Below the pieces are notes generated by a model. The model was given only the letters and a program-made list of their open reading frames with translations. It did no database searches and was not told the origin of the DNA. A stretch of 64,000 bases of DNA, taken from contig JAKLKA010000010.1 in NCBI GenBank assembly GCA_023150915.1, positions 21,255 to 85,254 on the forward strand. The letters run 5' to 3'. Of the stretch, positions 45,683 through 55,016 are shown in pieces; within the stretch, counting starts at the first letter, position 1, and each line of letters starts with the position of its first letter. Source of the stretch: Polyangiaceae bacterium. Its GTDB lineage: Bacteria > Myxococcota_A > Polyangia > Polyangiales > Polyangiaceae. The translations under genes and the position numbers were made by a program.

Positions 45683-46755
45683 TGGCGCGTCTCCCTCTCG
45701 TGCCGAAGCGCGAGACCGGCCGCTACGGACAGCTGTGCCGCCCTGAGCTGCAGCATGTTCCCGTCCACCTCACGGGCCTCGACCTGCAGGCGTTCGGCAG
45801 CGGACCAGACCTCGGTGGGCACACGCGCGCGGCGCTCGATGGCCTGCGCCAGGTGCACCAGCCCCGAAGTCCCTCCGGTGACGTAGATGCGAGAGATCTC
45901 ACCCTCGCCACTGGTGGCCAGGTAAAAGTCCAAGCTGCGCTGGATTTCGGCAGCAATCGAGTCCGTCACCGTCTCGACCACCTGCACCACTTGTTGCGGC
46001 ACCATGCCGGCTCGGAACGGCTCGCCGGGGTCCGCCGCGCCACCGCACTTGTAGGCCTCGGCCTGCTCGTAGGGAACGCCCAGGGCCTTCTGGATCTCGT
46101 CGGTCACCACGTTGCCACCGTTGGCAATTTCGCGGGTGAACGCGCTGACCCCGTTGGCGATGATGTTGAGCGAGCACAAGCTGGCGCCGACGTTGATCAG
46201 CCCAATGGTCTGATCGGGGGGCAGCCCGCGCGAATACTCGAACATGTTCTGCACGGTGAAGGCGTCGATGTCGCAGATCACCGGCTTGAGCTTGGCGTCG
46301 CGCGCGAGCTGGGCATAGTCGTTGATCTGATCGCGCTTGGCCGCGACCAAAAGCAGCTCCATTTGGCTTGTTTCCGGCTTCTTCCGCAGCACCTGGTAGT
46401 CGACCTGCACGTCCTTGATGTCGAACGGAATGTGCTGCTCCGCTTCCCAGTGGATCTGCTCGTTGAGCTCTTCACGGGTCATCATCGGCACGGTGATCTT
46501 GCGGATGATCACGCTCTGCCCCGAGACGCTGATCGCGACCTCTTTCTGCTTGATCTTGGCGTCGTGGAAGACTCGCATCAGCCCCTCCACCACCGCCGAC
46601 GCATCCATCACCTGTCCGTCGACGATGGTCTGCGGATTCAGTGGAGCATAGCCGAGGCGTTGCAGGCCCAGACCTCGGCGGCTCTCCTTGATTTGAACCA
46701 CCTTGATCGAGCTCGTCCCGATGTCGACCCCGACCAGATTCTTGCCTTCGCCCAT
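45679..46755 (-). CDS. pilM: Type IV pilus assembly ATPase-like protein PilM
   Basis: The 358-residue actin-like protein has the phosphate-1 motif VGVDIGTSSIKVVQIKE, GLINVGASLCSLNII and IYVTGGTSGL. It forms a cytoplasmic ring on the PilN tail. ATG 46755 is chosen since the protein starts just before that motif. It heads the pilMNOP run; the 203-bp divergent region to the LysM gene should hold the promoter. Confidence 0.95.
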   Translation of the reverse strand: MGEGKNLVGVDIGTSSIKVVQIKESRRGLGLQRLGYAPLNPQTIVDGQVMDASAVVEGLMRVFHDAKIKQKEVAISVSGQSVIIRKITVPMMTREELNEQIHWEAEQHIPFDIKDVQVDYQVLRKKPETSQMELLLVAAKRDQINDYAQLARDAKLKPVICDIDAFTVQNMFEYSRGLPPDQTIGLINVGASLCSLNIIANGVSAFTREIANGGNVVTDEIQKALGVPYEQAEAYKCGGAADPGEPFRAGMVPQQVVQVVETVTDSIAAEIQRSLDFYLATSGEGEISRIYVTGGTSGLVHLAQAIERRARVPTEVWSAAERLQVEAREVDGNMLQLRAAQLSVAAGLALRHERETRQ

Positions 46756-46958
46756 GAAGCCTCGAGGAGAGAAGGGCTTCCGCGAGGAAACCCGGCGCAA
46801 ATGGTTGCACCTCTGGGTCGCCAGCGCCAAGAAACGCGGAGTCGTGGGTGGGCGGGCACTTACGCAAGTAATCCGCTGGCTGCACGTGTGGTCAGATCTC
46901 CCCCATTTTTTTCGCCTTCCGCCGAAGACCGGTAAAGGCTATCGAGGTGTCGCCCCGC

Positions 46959-47906
46959 ATGCCCCGTTCGGTCTCAGCCCTCGTGTGCGCCGCCGCCCTG
47001 ACGCTGGGAACGGCCGCCGCCGCCACGCCCACGCCGCGCGTTGCCGCGGCGCCGCGCGTCCACGTGGTCTACCCGGGGCAGACCTTGGCGATGATCGCCA
47101 AGCGCTACAACGTCACGGTCGACGCCCTGTGCAAGGCCAACGGGATCACGCCGAGGAGCGCCATCCGGCCGAAGCAGCGGCTGATGCTCCCCGCTCGCGA
47201 CGGCGACGTGGTTCCAGCGTCGCTGGACAAGCCCGTCCTCGATGACCCCAAGTCGAAGTCGGGGAAGGCAGACAAGGCGGACAAGGCGGACAAGGGCCAG
47301 CGCGGCAAGCGCGAGGCGGCGGACGACAAGCCGGCCAAGGGCAAGAAGGGCGCCGTGCTCAGCCTGCAGAGCTACACCGGGTCGTGGCGCGGGCAGGTCT
47401 ACAAGAACGGCAAGGTCACCGACGCAGCCCGGACGGGGATCGAGAAGGTCCTGGCCGCTTGGCGTACCGGCCAGCACCAGCCGATCAACGACCGCCTGAT
47501 CCGGATGCTGGTGCGGGTCAGCGCCCACTTCGGCGGCAAGCCCATCCGGGTCGTGAGCGGCTTCCGCCCGTACTCGCCCAACCAGTACACTCCCCATTCT
47601 CGCCACAACTCGGGCCACGCCGTGGACTTCAGCATCCCGGGCGTGAAAAACAGCGAGCTTCGCGACTATTGCCGAACGCTGGCCAACGTGGGCTGTGGCT
47701 ACTACCCGAACTCGAGCTTCGTGCACCTGGACGTGCGCGAGACCAGCGCGCACTGGGTGGACTTCTCCGGTCCGGGGCAGGCCCCGCGCTATGCCGACGC
47801 GCAGGGCCGCGACCCGGGCGCCGAAGGCGAGCGCGAAGAGCCCGCTGCCGGCGCGGGTGACGGCAGCAACGACGACGAGCAGACCTTCGAGCCGGACGCG
47901 ATCTGA
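46959..47906 (+). CDS. LysM and M15-type peptidase (DUF882-like) cell-wall protein
   Basis: The protein of about 315 residues has a signal peptide (VSALVCAAALTLGTAAA) and a LysM domain (VYPGQTLAMIAKRYNVTVDALCKANGI), then a Lys/Asp-rich linker with KADKADK repeats. The catalytic domain has VVSGFRPYSPNQ, HSRHNSGHAVDFSIPG and SSFVHLDVR, whose His/Asp/His are the M15 zinc ligands. It should cut peptidoglycan cross-links or peptides in the periplasm. GTG 46947 is an alternative start. It is divergent from pilM. Confidence 0.85.
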   Translation: MPRSVSALVCAAALTLGTAAAATPTPRVAAAPRVHVVYPGQTLAMIAKRYNVTVDALCKANGITPRSAIRPKQRLMLPARDGDVVPASLDKPVLDDPKSKSGKADKADKADKGQRGKREAADDKPAKGKKGAVLSLQSYTGSWRGQVYKNGKVTDAARTGIEKVLAAWRTGQHQPINDRLIRMLVRVSAHFGGKPIRVVSGFRPYSPNQYTPHSRHNSGHAVDFSIPGVKNSELRDYCRTLANVGCGYYPNSSFVHLDVRETSAHWVDFSGPGQAPRYADAQGRDPGAEGEREEPAAGAGDGSNDDEQTFEPDAI

Positions 47907-47919
47907 TCGGGCGGCCCGC

Positions 47920-48189
47920 TCAGAACTCCTCGTCGTCGCCGGCCTCGAGGTGGCGCGTGGCCCGGATGGCGACCACGAACACCAGTGCTATCCCGAAGCA
48001 GACGGCGGCGACCTCGACGCCCAGCAGGCCGGGCGGCAAGAGCAGGTGCTCGGCCGCCAGCTCGGCCGCGAAGAAGAAGGTGAAGTAGCCGACCAGGCGG
48101 CGAGGCACCTTCCAGGTGCGGAACCGAAAGGCAAAGATGGCCGTGAGCGCGGCGGCGATGGAGCACGACACGACGACCGCGGTCAGCAT
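47920..48189 (-). CDS. Small three-span membrane protein
   Basis: The 89-residue protein has three hydrophobic stretches: VVVSCSIAAALTAIFAF, VGYFTFFFAAELAAEHLLL and GVEVAAVCFGIALVFVVAI. It has an acidic C-terminus (EAGDDEEF). I do not recognise a family. Its start overlaps the stop of the N-acetylglutamate-synthase-like gene, so the two are coupled. Confidence 0.7.
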   Translation of the reverse strand: MLTAVVVSCSIAAALTAIFAFRFRTWKVPRRLVGYFTFFFAAELAAEHLLLPPGLLGVEVAAVCFGIALVFVVAIRATRHLEAGDDEEF

Positions 48190-49412
48190 CAGCGCTCGAA
48201 GTCGTCGCCCAGCCCGGCGGCGTGCTCGACCAGCTGGGGCACGCGCTCGGGAGAAAGGCCCCGCCAGAAGACGTGCCAACCGGGCAGGCGCACCAGGCCG
48301 TCGCACACCGTGGCGTACCAGGACGAAATCGAGTTCTCGGCGCGGGTGCGCCAGAACAGCGCGGGGAAGTCCCGACTCATGGCCTGCCACAGATCGCGCC
48401 CCATGCCTTCGCCCTGGGCCACCGGGTCCACCGCGAACTTGGCAAGGTAGGGGCCCACCGGGGTGTCGTGCACGATCGCCGCGCCGCGATAACCCTCTTC
48501 GACGTACACCGCCGCCGGCGACACCTGGAAGAAGGCGTCACGCAAGGGGTGGCCGAAGCTCGCTTCGATGCAGCCCTGAAGGCGCGCGACGTCCAACTGC
48601 GCGTACGCTTCGAAGCGGCTGATGGCGGTCCCGCGCTTGACCAGCGTACCGGCACCCTTGGTGGTGAACAGCTCGCGCAACAGGTCGAGGGGCGAGGTGA
48701 TGCTCACCAAGAGCTTCTCGTCGGCGCACGCCTCGAGCAGCTGCTTCACGCTCTCGAACAGGGTGGCGTCTTCCTTCCTGAGCAGCTTCTGGCCGACGAG
48801 CAGGGGCGTGTCGGTGCGCAGGTTGATCAGCGACAGCTCGCTGGCGTCGACCGAGAGCAGGTTGCGCTCGGCAATGGTCAGGCTGCGCTCGCTGGTGAGC
48901 TTCAGTGGCCCGCGGCGACGAAGCAGCACCAGCTTGCGAGTGTCGAGCCGCTCGGCCAGCTGCCCCAACCACTCGAGCCGACTCTCGACGGTCGGCGTGG
49001 CGGCCTCGGTCAGCTGCACGATGGGCCAGCGCCCCGCCCTGAGCTCGGCCCTCAGCGTGTCGCTCGGGTCGGCCTCGCCTGGGACGTGGACGGCGAAGTC
49101 GAGCTGCGCGGTCTCGAGCCGCTTGAGCAAGCGATCGCGCGCCGCTTCGGCTTGGGCCGGGTCGAACAGGCCCAGCACGATGGGCGCCGCCAGCCCCAGA
49201 TCCGACAAGAACCGCAGCTGCTCGGTGAACGACCCCTGGCCCTGGCGGATCACCGGGGCCCCCGGGGCGATGATGGCGAAGCTCTCCTTGGGCAGGCGCT
49301 GGAACAGGCCCAGATACAGCTCGGCCTCGGAGCGCCGCCCCACGCTCTCGATGAAGCGCAGCACGGCCTCGGTGGCCCGGGGCAGCGCCGTCACGGCTGA
49401 GGTCTCGCTCAT
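48189..49412 (-). CDS. N-acetylglutamate synthase-like protein (AAK-like + GNAT fusion)
   Basis: The 407-residue protein has an amino-acid-kinase-like N-terminal part (about 1-250) and a C-terminal acetyltransferase part of the DUF619/NAT type (AAIVHDTPVGPYLAKFAVDPVAQGEGMGRDLWQAM, NSISSWYATVCDG, WHVFWRGL). Known relatives in some proteobacteria and in eukaryotes make N-acetylglutamate for arginine synthesis. The kinase part shows FAIIAPGAPVI where a typical kinase has K-x-GG, so it is probably regulatory rather than catalytic. No arg gene is adjacent. Confidence 0.78.
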   Translation of the reverse strand: MSETSAVTALPRATEAVLRFIESVGRRSEAELYLGLFQRLPKESFAIIAPGAPVIRQGQGSFTEQLRFLSDLGLAAPIVLGLFDPAQAEAARDRLLKRLETAQLDFAVHVPGEADPSDTLRAELRAGRWPIVQLTEAATPTVESRLEWLGQLAERLDTRKLVLLRRRGPLKLTSERSLTIAERNLLSVDASELSLINLRTDTPLLVGQKLLRKEDATLFESVKQLLEACADEKLLVSITSPLDLLRELFTTKGAGTLVKRGTAISRFEAYAQLDVARLQGCIEASFGHPLRDAFFQVSPAAVYVEEGYRGAAIVHDTPVGPYLAKFAVDPVAQGEGMGRDLWQAMSRDFPALFWRTRAENSISSWYATVCDGLVRLPGWHVFWRGLSPERVPQLVEHAAGLGDDFER

Positions 49413-49504
49413 CTGGCAGAGCCCTCTAGCACGACCGGGCGGCGTGCCGGGAAGCGCGACGACGGCGCATGGCCAGGGGCGAGCGGACGAGTATATTGCC
49501 GGCC

Positions 49505-51262
49505 ATGCACGTGGGCCTCGTGACGCCGCCGGGAGTGCTCGGGCAGTTCGTGGCGCGAGCCATCGAGCCTGCCGGGCATGCGCTGTCGGTGGCGCCGGAC
49601 CTCGAGGCGCTCTCCGAGCAAGCCGGCGGCAAGCTCGACGTGGTGCTGTTCGCGCCGGTCGTCGCCGGCGTACCGGCGAGCCGCGCCCTGGCCGAGGCCA
49701 CCACCGCCGGGGTGGCGCCCGAACGCGCGGTCTATCTGGGGCTCGACGCTGCGGCCTGTGAAGACGCCCGACGCGCAGGCTTCTTCCGCGCGCTGTCGAT
49801 CCCGTTCCAGACCCAAGAGCTGCTCGCCACCATCGAGGACAGCGCCCGCGGCAAGCTGGTCGTGCTCTTGGCGGACGACAGCGACCTGATCCACAAGCAC
49901 ACGGTGCCGCTCTTGACGGCGGCGGGCTACGACGTGCGCGAGGCCTGGGACGGGGAAGAGGGGCTGGCGATGGTGCGCGCCCGGAAACCCGACCTGCTCT
50001 TGACCGACGTCGAGATGCCCAAGATGGACGGCTATTCGCTGTGTCGCGCGGTGAAGACCGACGAGGCCCTGGCCGACCTGCCGGTCGTGATCTGCTCCAG
50101 CCTGGGAGAGACCGCGGATCTGGAGCGGGGTTTCGACGCCGGCGCCGACGAGTATCTGGTCAAGCCGGTGGTGCCGGAAGAGCTGGTGAGCCGCCTGCAC
50201 TCGCTCTTGGCCACCCGCATGGTCAGCGCGCGCGAGCGCGTGCTGGTGGTGGACGACTCGGCAGCCATCCGCCACCTGGTGGCGGACTGCCTGCGCCGCC
50301 AGGGGTTCCGCGTCGAGACGGCGGTGGACGGGCAAGACGGCCGCGACAAGGCCGTGGCCACCCCACCCGATCTGGTGCTGACCGACTACGACATGCCCCG
50401 CATGACCGGCTTCGAGCTGGTGCACGCCCTGCGCCGCGACGCCAAGACACGTGACGTACCGATCGTGATGCTGACGGCGCGCGACACCAAGCGCGACCAG
50501 GCCCAGATGCGCGCCGCGGGGCTGACCAGCTACCTGGTCAAGCCCTTCGGCACCGACAAGTGCATCGCCATCGTGGAGCGAGTGCTGGCCGAGGCGCGAC
50601 TGTCCCGCTACAAAGAGGCGTCGCGGCTGTACATCAGCGAGGGCGCGATGAAGGCCGCCGAAGAGATGAGCCGCGAGGCCGGCAGCGACCGCGAGGTCCG
50701 CGCCAAAGAGGTGGACGCGACCTTGCTGTTCAGCGACATCTCGGGCTTCACCAACATGAGCTCGAAGATGTCACCGGCCGAGGTGGTGTCGATCTTGAAC
50801 GCTTCGTTCGACGCCCTGTGCGTGGTGATCAAGGAGCAGGGGGGCGACATCGACAAGTTCATCGGGGACGCGATCATGGCGGTGTTCGAGGACCGCCCAG
50901 AGATGGACGAGCCGCACGCGCTGCGGGCCGCGCGCGCGGCCTGGGGAATGCAGCAGGCGCTGGGGCGTTTCAACGAAGGCACGGAGCACCGGCTCACCAT
51001 GCGGATCGGGCTGAACTGCGGCAAGATCGTGCGAGGCGACATCGGCTCGCGCCACGTGCGCCGCGACTACACCTGCATCGGCGACGTGGTGAACCGCGCG
51101 CAGCGCCACGAGGGCAAGGCGCCCCTCGGCGGGGTGCTGATGAGCGTCTCGGTCTACGAGCGCATCCAGGCCCACGTCCGCGTCAGCGAGATGACCGGGC
51201 TCACGTTCAAAGGCATCGACGAGCCGCAGAGCGCCTACGTGCTCGAGGGTTTTGTGTCATGA
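49505..51262 (+). CDS. Multi-receiver class III cyclase
   Basis: The 585-residue protein has a degenerate receiver-like N-terminal domain without a clear phospho-Asp. Two canonical receivers follow (LLTDVEMPKMDGYSLC with SLGETAD and YLVKP; VLTDYDMPRMTGFELV with YLVKP), then a class III cyclase domain (LLFSDISGFTNMSSKMSP, KFIGDAIMAVFED, YTCIGDVVNRAQRH). Phosphorylation of the receivers should tune cyclic-nucleotide synthesis. The start is ATG 49505. It overlaps the next gene (ATGA). No histidine kinase is adjacent. Confidence 0.92.
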   Translation: MHVGLVTPPGVLGQFVARAIEPAGHALSVAPDLEALSEQAGGKLDVVLFAPVVAGVPASRALAEATTAGVAPERAVYLGLDAAACEDARRAGFFRALSIPFQTQELLATIEDSARGKLVVLLADDSDLIHKHTVPLLTAAGYDVREAWDGEEGLAMVRARKPDLLLTDVEMPKMDGYSLCRAVKTDEALADLPVVICSSLGETADLERGFDAGADEYLVKPVVPEELVSRLHSLLATRMVSARERVLVVDDSAAIRHLVADCLRRQGFRVETAVDGQDGRDKAVATPPDLVLTDYDMPRMTGFELVHALRRDAKTRDVPIVMLTARDTKRDQAQMRAAGLTSYLVKPFGTDKCIAIVERVLAEARLSRYKEASRLYISEGAMKAAEEMSREAGSDREVRAKEVDATLLFSDISGFTNMSSKMSPAEVVSILNASFDALCVVIKEQGGDIDKFIGDAIMAVFEDRPEMDEPHALRAARAAWGMQQALGRFNEGTEHRLTMRIGLNCGKIVRGDIGSRHVRRDYTCIGDVVNRAQRHEGKAPLGGVLMSVSVYERIQAHVRVSEMTGLTFKGIDEPQSAYVLEGFVS

Positions 51263-51876
51263 GAAGAGTCATCCCCATCGTCAGCGTGATGTGCGCCGCC
51301 GCCGCGGGTCTCTTGGTCGGCGCCCGGCCGGGCTCGGCACAAGAGGCCAGCCGTTACCCCTACGACCCGGTCTGCCCGTGGGGCCGGCTGTCGAACGGGA
51401 AGGGCATGCTGGTGCGCTGCATCGCCGAGGGTGAGGCGCGGGCGCTGCCCGAGAAGGGCACCTCGCCGCCGCCGCCGGCAGCGCCCTCGGCCAGTGCGCC
51501 GCCGGCGCCCTCGGCCAGTGCCGACCCGCCGCCGGCGGATCCGCTGAAGGCGTTCGCGCTGCGCGGCATCACCGTCACGGCCGACGAGGGCAAGCTGCCC
51601 GCCGCGGAGAAGAAGCTGGCCCAGGGCAAGGACAAGATCCTCGAGTGCGTGGGCAAGCACGGCGGCCTCGAGAAGAACGAGGGCGAGGCGCACGTCCGCT
51701 TCCTGGTCAGCGCCCGCGGCCGGGCAGAGGGCGTGTCGGTCAAGAAGCGCGTGGGCATGAGCGCCGCCGCCGCGGACTGCATTGCGCACGTGGTCGATCG
51801 CCGCTGGGTGGGGGAGCCCCCCGCGCCGATGGTGGGGGGCACCGCGGTGATTCGCGTGGGCAAGCAGAAGAGCTGA
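51259..51876 (+). CDS. Exported protein with TonB-like C-terminal region
   Basis: The 205-residue protein has a signal peptide (VMCAAAAGLLVGARPGSAQ) and a Pro/Ala/Ser linker. The C-terminal 110 residues (ILECVGKHGG, GEAHVRFLVSARGRAEGVSVKKRVGMS, CIAHVVDRRWV) resemble the AgmX/TonB-C-like domains of myxobacterial envelope proteins. It is coupled to the cyclase gene, but its function is unknown. Confidence 0.72.
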   Translation: MRRVIPIVSVMCAAAAGLLVGARPGSAQEASRYPYDPVCPWGRLSNGKGMLVRCIAEGEARALPEKGTSPPPPAAPSASAPPAPSASADPPPADPLKAFALRGITVTADEGKLPAAEKKLAQGKDKILECVGKHGGLEKNEGEAHVRFLVSARGRAEGVSVKKRVGMSAAAADCIAHVVDRRWVGEPPAPMVGGTAVIRVGKQKS

Positions 51877-51885
51877 GCCCCGACC

Positions 51886-53163
51886 TCAGAACGTGCCCGA
51901 GACGGTTCCGGGCCCGAACGACACCCGCGGAGAGGTTTGGGCTGCGCGGATTGGCTCGGCCTCGAAGTGCTCCCAGTCCGTGAACAGCCAGTACCAGACC
52001 GCGGTGCCTGCCGAGATCGACAGGTACATGGCCGACGCGCCGTACCAGAAGCCCTTGTTCTCGTCGTCGGTGGCGCCCTTGATCAGGGTCACGGTTCCGC
52101 CGATGGCGCAGGGGATGCCGAGCCCGTAGAACGTGATGGCGCCCCACAGCGGACCGCCCCGCTCCGGGTAGTACTTGGCCCGGGCGTTCGAGCCGGGAAG
52201 GTTGCCGAGGCGGTCGGGGACCTTCACTTCCTTGCCATCCGACTGGCGCCGGAGCCGGTACCCGCTGGCCCGCGGAACGGGCCGGGTGCAGGGGACCTCG
52301 CAGATCAGCTTGCCGTTTTCGTCGAGCAGCGCCCAGTACTCACCCTCGCGCTCGGGGAAGGTGATGTTCACCGCCTCGGCGTTCGGGGCCGGGGTCGCCG
52401 CGGCCGCAGCAGAGCCCGCGGCCACGGGGCCCGGCGCCGCGGGCGCGCGCAGCGGCGTCAGGAACACCTGGATCGGCGAGGCGCACTGGGGATGCGGCGC
52501 GCTGGCGGTGGACTCGGTGCACTTCGCCGGATCGCCGGCCTCGCGCACGGTGGATTCGTCGCGGCGGCTCGCGGCCCCAGCCCCCACGGGCCCCACGCTG
52601 GCGCCGCCCCCGGCGCTGACCGAGCCGCCGGCGAGCAGGCGGAACGAGCCGACGCTGATCGCGCGCACCACGTGAGTGACGCGGGCGCAGGCCGGCTGCG
52701 CCGCCAGATCGCCCACCTGGGCCTCGGACATCTCGAGCTGACCGGTCACCGTGGTCTTCACCGCCAGCCGGCCCGAGCGCGCCAGCTGGCCTTCCAGCCC
52801 CGCGGCGCCGAGCGGCAGCTTGGCAAAGAGCTCGTCGGCATTGGCGATCTCGACGGTGTCGGTGGCGAGCGTGGTCTGCTTGAAGCCGTATCTTCCCGGC
52901 ACCTGGCACGCGTCGACGATCTTCAGCTCGCAGCCCGAGTACTCGACCGCCACCACCTGCTTGGCCGAGAGCGCCTCGAAGCGCGCCTTCTCGGACGCAG
53001 GCCACTCGGTGATGAGCGGGCTCTCTTGGCTGGCAGCGACCTTGCACTTGGCCTGTTCGGCCGGTGCGGTGGGCGCCAGCGACGCGCCGCCGCCACTCGG
53101 CAGCACGCCGCCCCCGCACCCCAAGAGCGCGAGAGCGAACCCAACCCAGAACAGGCGCAACAC
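51886..53163 (-). CDS. Envelope lipoprotein with C-terminal membrane segments, unknown
   Basis: The 425-residue protein starts at GTG 53163 (TTG 53160 is an alternative). It has lipobox ALLGC and a Ser/Gly/Pro region. A domain with EYSGCELKIVDACQVPGRYGFKQTTLAT is of a type often seen in myxobacterial conserved hypothetical proteins. The C-terminus has two or three hydrophobic segments (LWGAITFYGLGIPCAIGGTV, MYLSISAGTAVWYWLFTDW). It follows the MutS-like gene by 11 bp in the same direction. Confidence 0.72.
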   Translation of the reverse strand: MLRLFWVGFALALLGCGGGVLPSGGGASLAPTAPAEQAKCKVAASQESPLITEWPASEKARFEALSAKQVVAVEYSGCELKIVDACQVPGRYGFKQTTLATDTVEIANADELFAKLPLGAAGLEGQLARSGRLAVKTTVTGQLEMSEAQVGDLAAQPACARVTHVVRAISVGSFRLLAGGSVSAGGGASVGPVGAGAASRRDESTVREAGDPAKCTESTASAPHPQCASPIQVFLTPLRAPAAPGPVAAGSAAAAATPAPNAEAVNITFPEREGEYWALLDENGKLICEVPCTRPVPRASGYRLRRQSDGKEVKVPDRLGNLPGSNARAKYYPERGGPLWGAITFYGLGIPCAIGGTVTLIKGATDDENKGFWYGASAMYLSISAGTAVWYWLFTDWEHFEAEPIRAAQTSPRVSFGPGTVSGTF

Positions 53164-53174
53164 TGGCCGCGAGT

Positions 53175-55016
53175 CTACTCCAGGGGAACGTCCAGCCCCA
53201 CAATCTTCATCAGGCGCAGCGCGTTGCCGGCCGTGACCGGGCCGGGACGCAACGTGTAGTCGAAGGTCATGGCGCCACCCTGGACGCTCTCTTGGAAGTG
53301 AACCTGCTCGACGTGCTGCATCAGGTGCTCGGGCAGCCGGCAGAGCTCCATGTCGTGAGTCGACACGGCACCCAACGCCCGCTTGGCGATCAGCTCGCTG
53401 AGCATCCAGCGCGCACCCACCTGGCGCTCGCGCGAGTTGGTGCCGTGCAGCACTTCGTCGAGCAAGAAGAACACCGGCAGGTCGCCCGCCGTGGCGTCGA
53501 GCACCACCTTCAGCTTGCGCACCTCGGCGTAGAAGTGACTCACGCCCTGGTCCAGCGAGTCGCTGATGCGCATGCTGGTGCGCACCGCCAAGAGGCTCGC
53601 GCGCACGCGCTTGGCCACGACCGGAGCCCCGGCCATGGTCATGACTGCCGCGAGCCCCATCGAGCGCAGCATGGTGCTCTTGCCGCTCATGTTCGAACCG
53701 GTGACGAGCAGGGCGCGACCCGGGCCAGAGAGCGCCACGTCGTTGGCGACCCGAGCGTCGGGCAAGAGCAGCGGGTGCGCCAGCCCCTCGGCCTCGAACA
53801 CCGCCCCGGCCTCGCTGATCTCGGGGAAGGTGGCGCCCGGGTCGTCGTGCAGAAACCCCGCGAACGAAGACAGCGCCTCGAGCTCGCCCAGTGCGCGGAA
53901 CCATCCCCGCGCCGCCTTGCCCGCCCGGGTCTGCCAGCGCTCGAGCAACAGCGTGCAGTGGACGTCCCAGAGCAAGAGCGTGTTGGCTACGGGGTGGATC
54001 AGCCCGTTGTGCTTGAGGTCGTACCAGCTCACCGCGCGCCGGAACTCGGCCATGGCCTCGGACGGCAGCTGCCCGCTCTCGACCACCGCTTGCCGCATCG
54101 ACTTCAAGATCGGGCTCGGCAGGTCCAGCTTCTCGAGCAGCCCCAACATGGCGCCGTAGCGCAGGAACGCGCCCTCGGTGCTGGACACGGCCACGAACAC
54201 CCGCGCCGTCACGTCGCGCGTGGCCAGGTTGAGCAGCACCGACAGGGCGATGGGGGCGCCCCAGGCGAGGGCGGGCAGGCCGAACCACGCGCTGCCCACT
54301 ATGCCGGCGATGGACAAGACCGGCAGCAGGCGCGCGGCCCAGACCACCGCCAGGTTCTTGCCGAGTGTGGGCTCGCTCTCTGCCCAGGCCAGCAAAGGCT
54401 CGGGATCGGGCGCCGGCCGATGCGCCCGCTCTTTGCCGTCGGGCTCGGTGGCGGCCAGGGCCAGCGCCTCGAGCTCTTGGCGCGTCTCGAGCTCTGGGGC
54501 GAGCACCCGCACCGCCTGCTGACGACCCAGGATGGCATCGCGGGTCTCGGGCTTGGTGATGAACCGCGCCAGCGCCTCTTGCCCGTAGCGGGTGTGGGCC
54601 ACCGAAAGGCGCTGGAACAACGAGCCCGGCCCAAACAGATCCAGATCGCCGGCGTAGGGGTGGGCGGCATCGGCGAACCGCGCGCCGTTCTCGGGCAGCT
54701 CGCGCCACTTGCCGGTCACGCGCCGAATGGCGTCCAGGTTCACCCGCGCCCAGCGCTTGGCGGTGTCCTCTGCCGCGATCACTCGCGAATGGACCACGAG
54801 CAACGCCACGAAGCAGCACAGCCCGGCGACCGCCAAGGGCCCGCTGACCGAGACGGCACGGCCCGTGGCCGCCACGATGGCCGCGACCGCGGCCACCCCG
54901 AACGACAACCCTCGGAGGTTCGAGACGAGCCGCGACCGCGCCCCGTGCTCTTCGGCGGTCTTGCCGAAACGCGCTGCGCGCGCTCGGTACTCTTCGCTGC
55001 GGTCGGGCGGGGTCAC
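53175..55016 (-). CDS. Membrane-anchored MutS-like ATPase
   Basis: The 613-residue protein has hydrophobic segments at about 36-76 and 229-262. The MutS core follows and the ATPase domain is at the C-terminus: Walker A GSNMSGKST at 440-448, Walker B FFLLDE ending at 521, THDMEL with the catalytic His near 554. The mismatch-recognition domain I (Phe-x-Glu) of true MutS is missing. Membrane forms like this exist in several bacterial phyla and are not known mismatch-repair proteins. It overlaps cheB by ATGA. Confidence 0.88.
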   Translation of the reverse strand: MTPPDRSEEYRARAARFGKTAEEHGARSRLVSNLRGLSFGVAAVAAIVAATGRAVSVSGPLAVAGLCCFVALLVVHSRVIAAEDTAKRWARVNLDAIRRVTGKWRELPENGARFADAAHPYAGDLDLFGPGSLFQRLSVAHTRYGQEALARFITKPETRDAILGRQQAVRVLAPELETRQELEALALAATEPDGKERAHRPAPDPEPLLAWAESEPTLGKNLAVVWAARLLPVLSIAGIVGSAWFGLPALAWGAPIALSVLLNLATRDVTARVFVAVSSTEGAFLRYGAMLGLLEKLDLPSPILKSMRQAVVESGQLPSEAMAEFRRAVSWYDLKHNGLIHPVANTLLLWDVHCTLLLERWQTRAGKAARGWFRALGELEALSSFAGFLHDDPGATFPEISEAGAVFEAEGLAHPLLLPDARVANDVALSGPGRALLVTGSNMSGKSTMLRSMGLAAVMTMAGAPVVAKRVRASLLAVRTSMRISDSLDQGVSHFYAEVRKLKVVLDATAGDLPVFFLLDEVLHGTNSRERQVGARWMLSELIAKRALGAVSTHDMELCRLPEHLMQHVEQVHFQESVQGGAMTFDYTLRPGPVTAGNALRLMKIVGLDVPLE

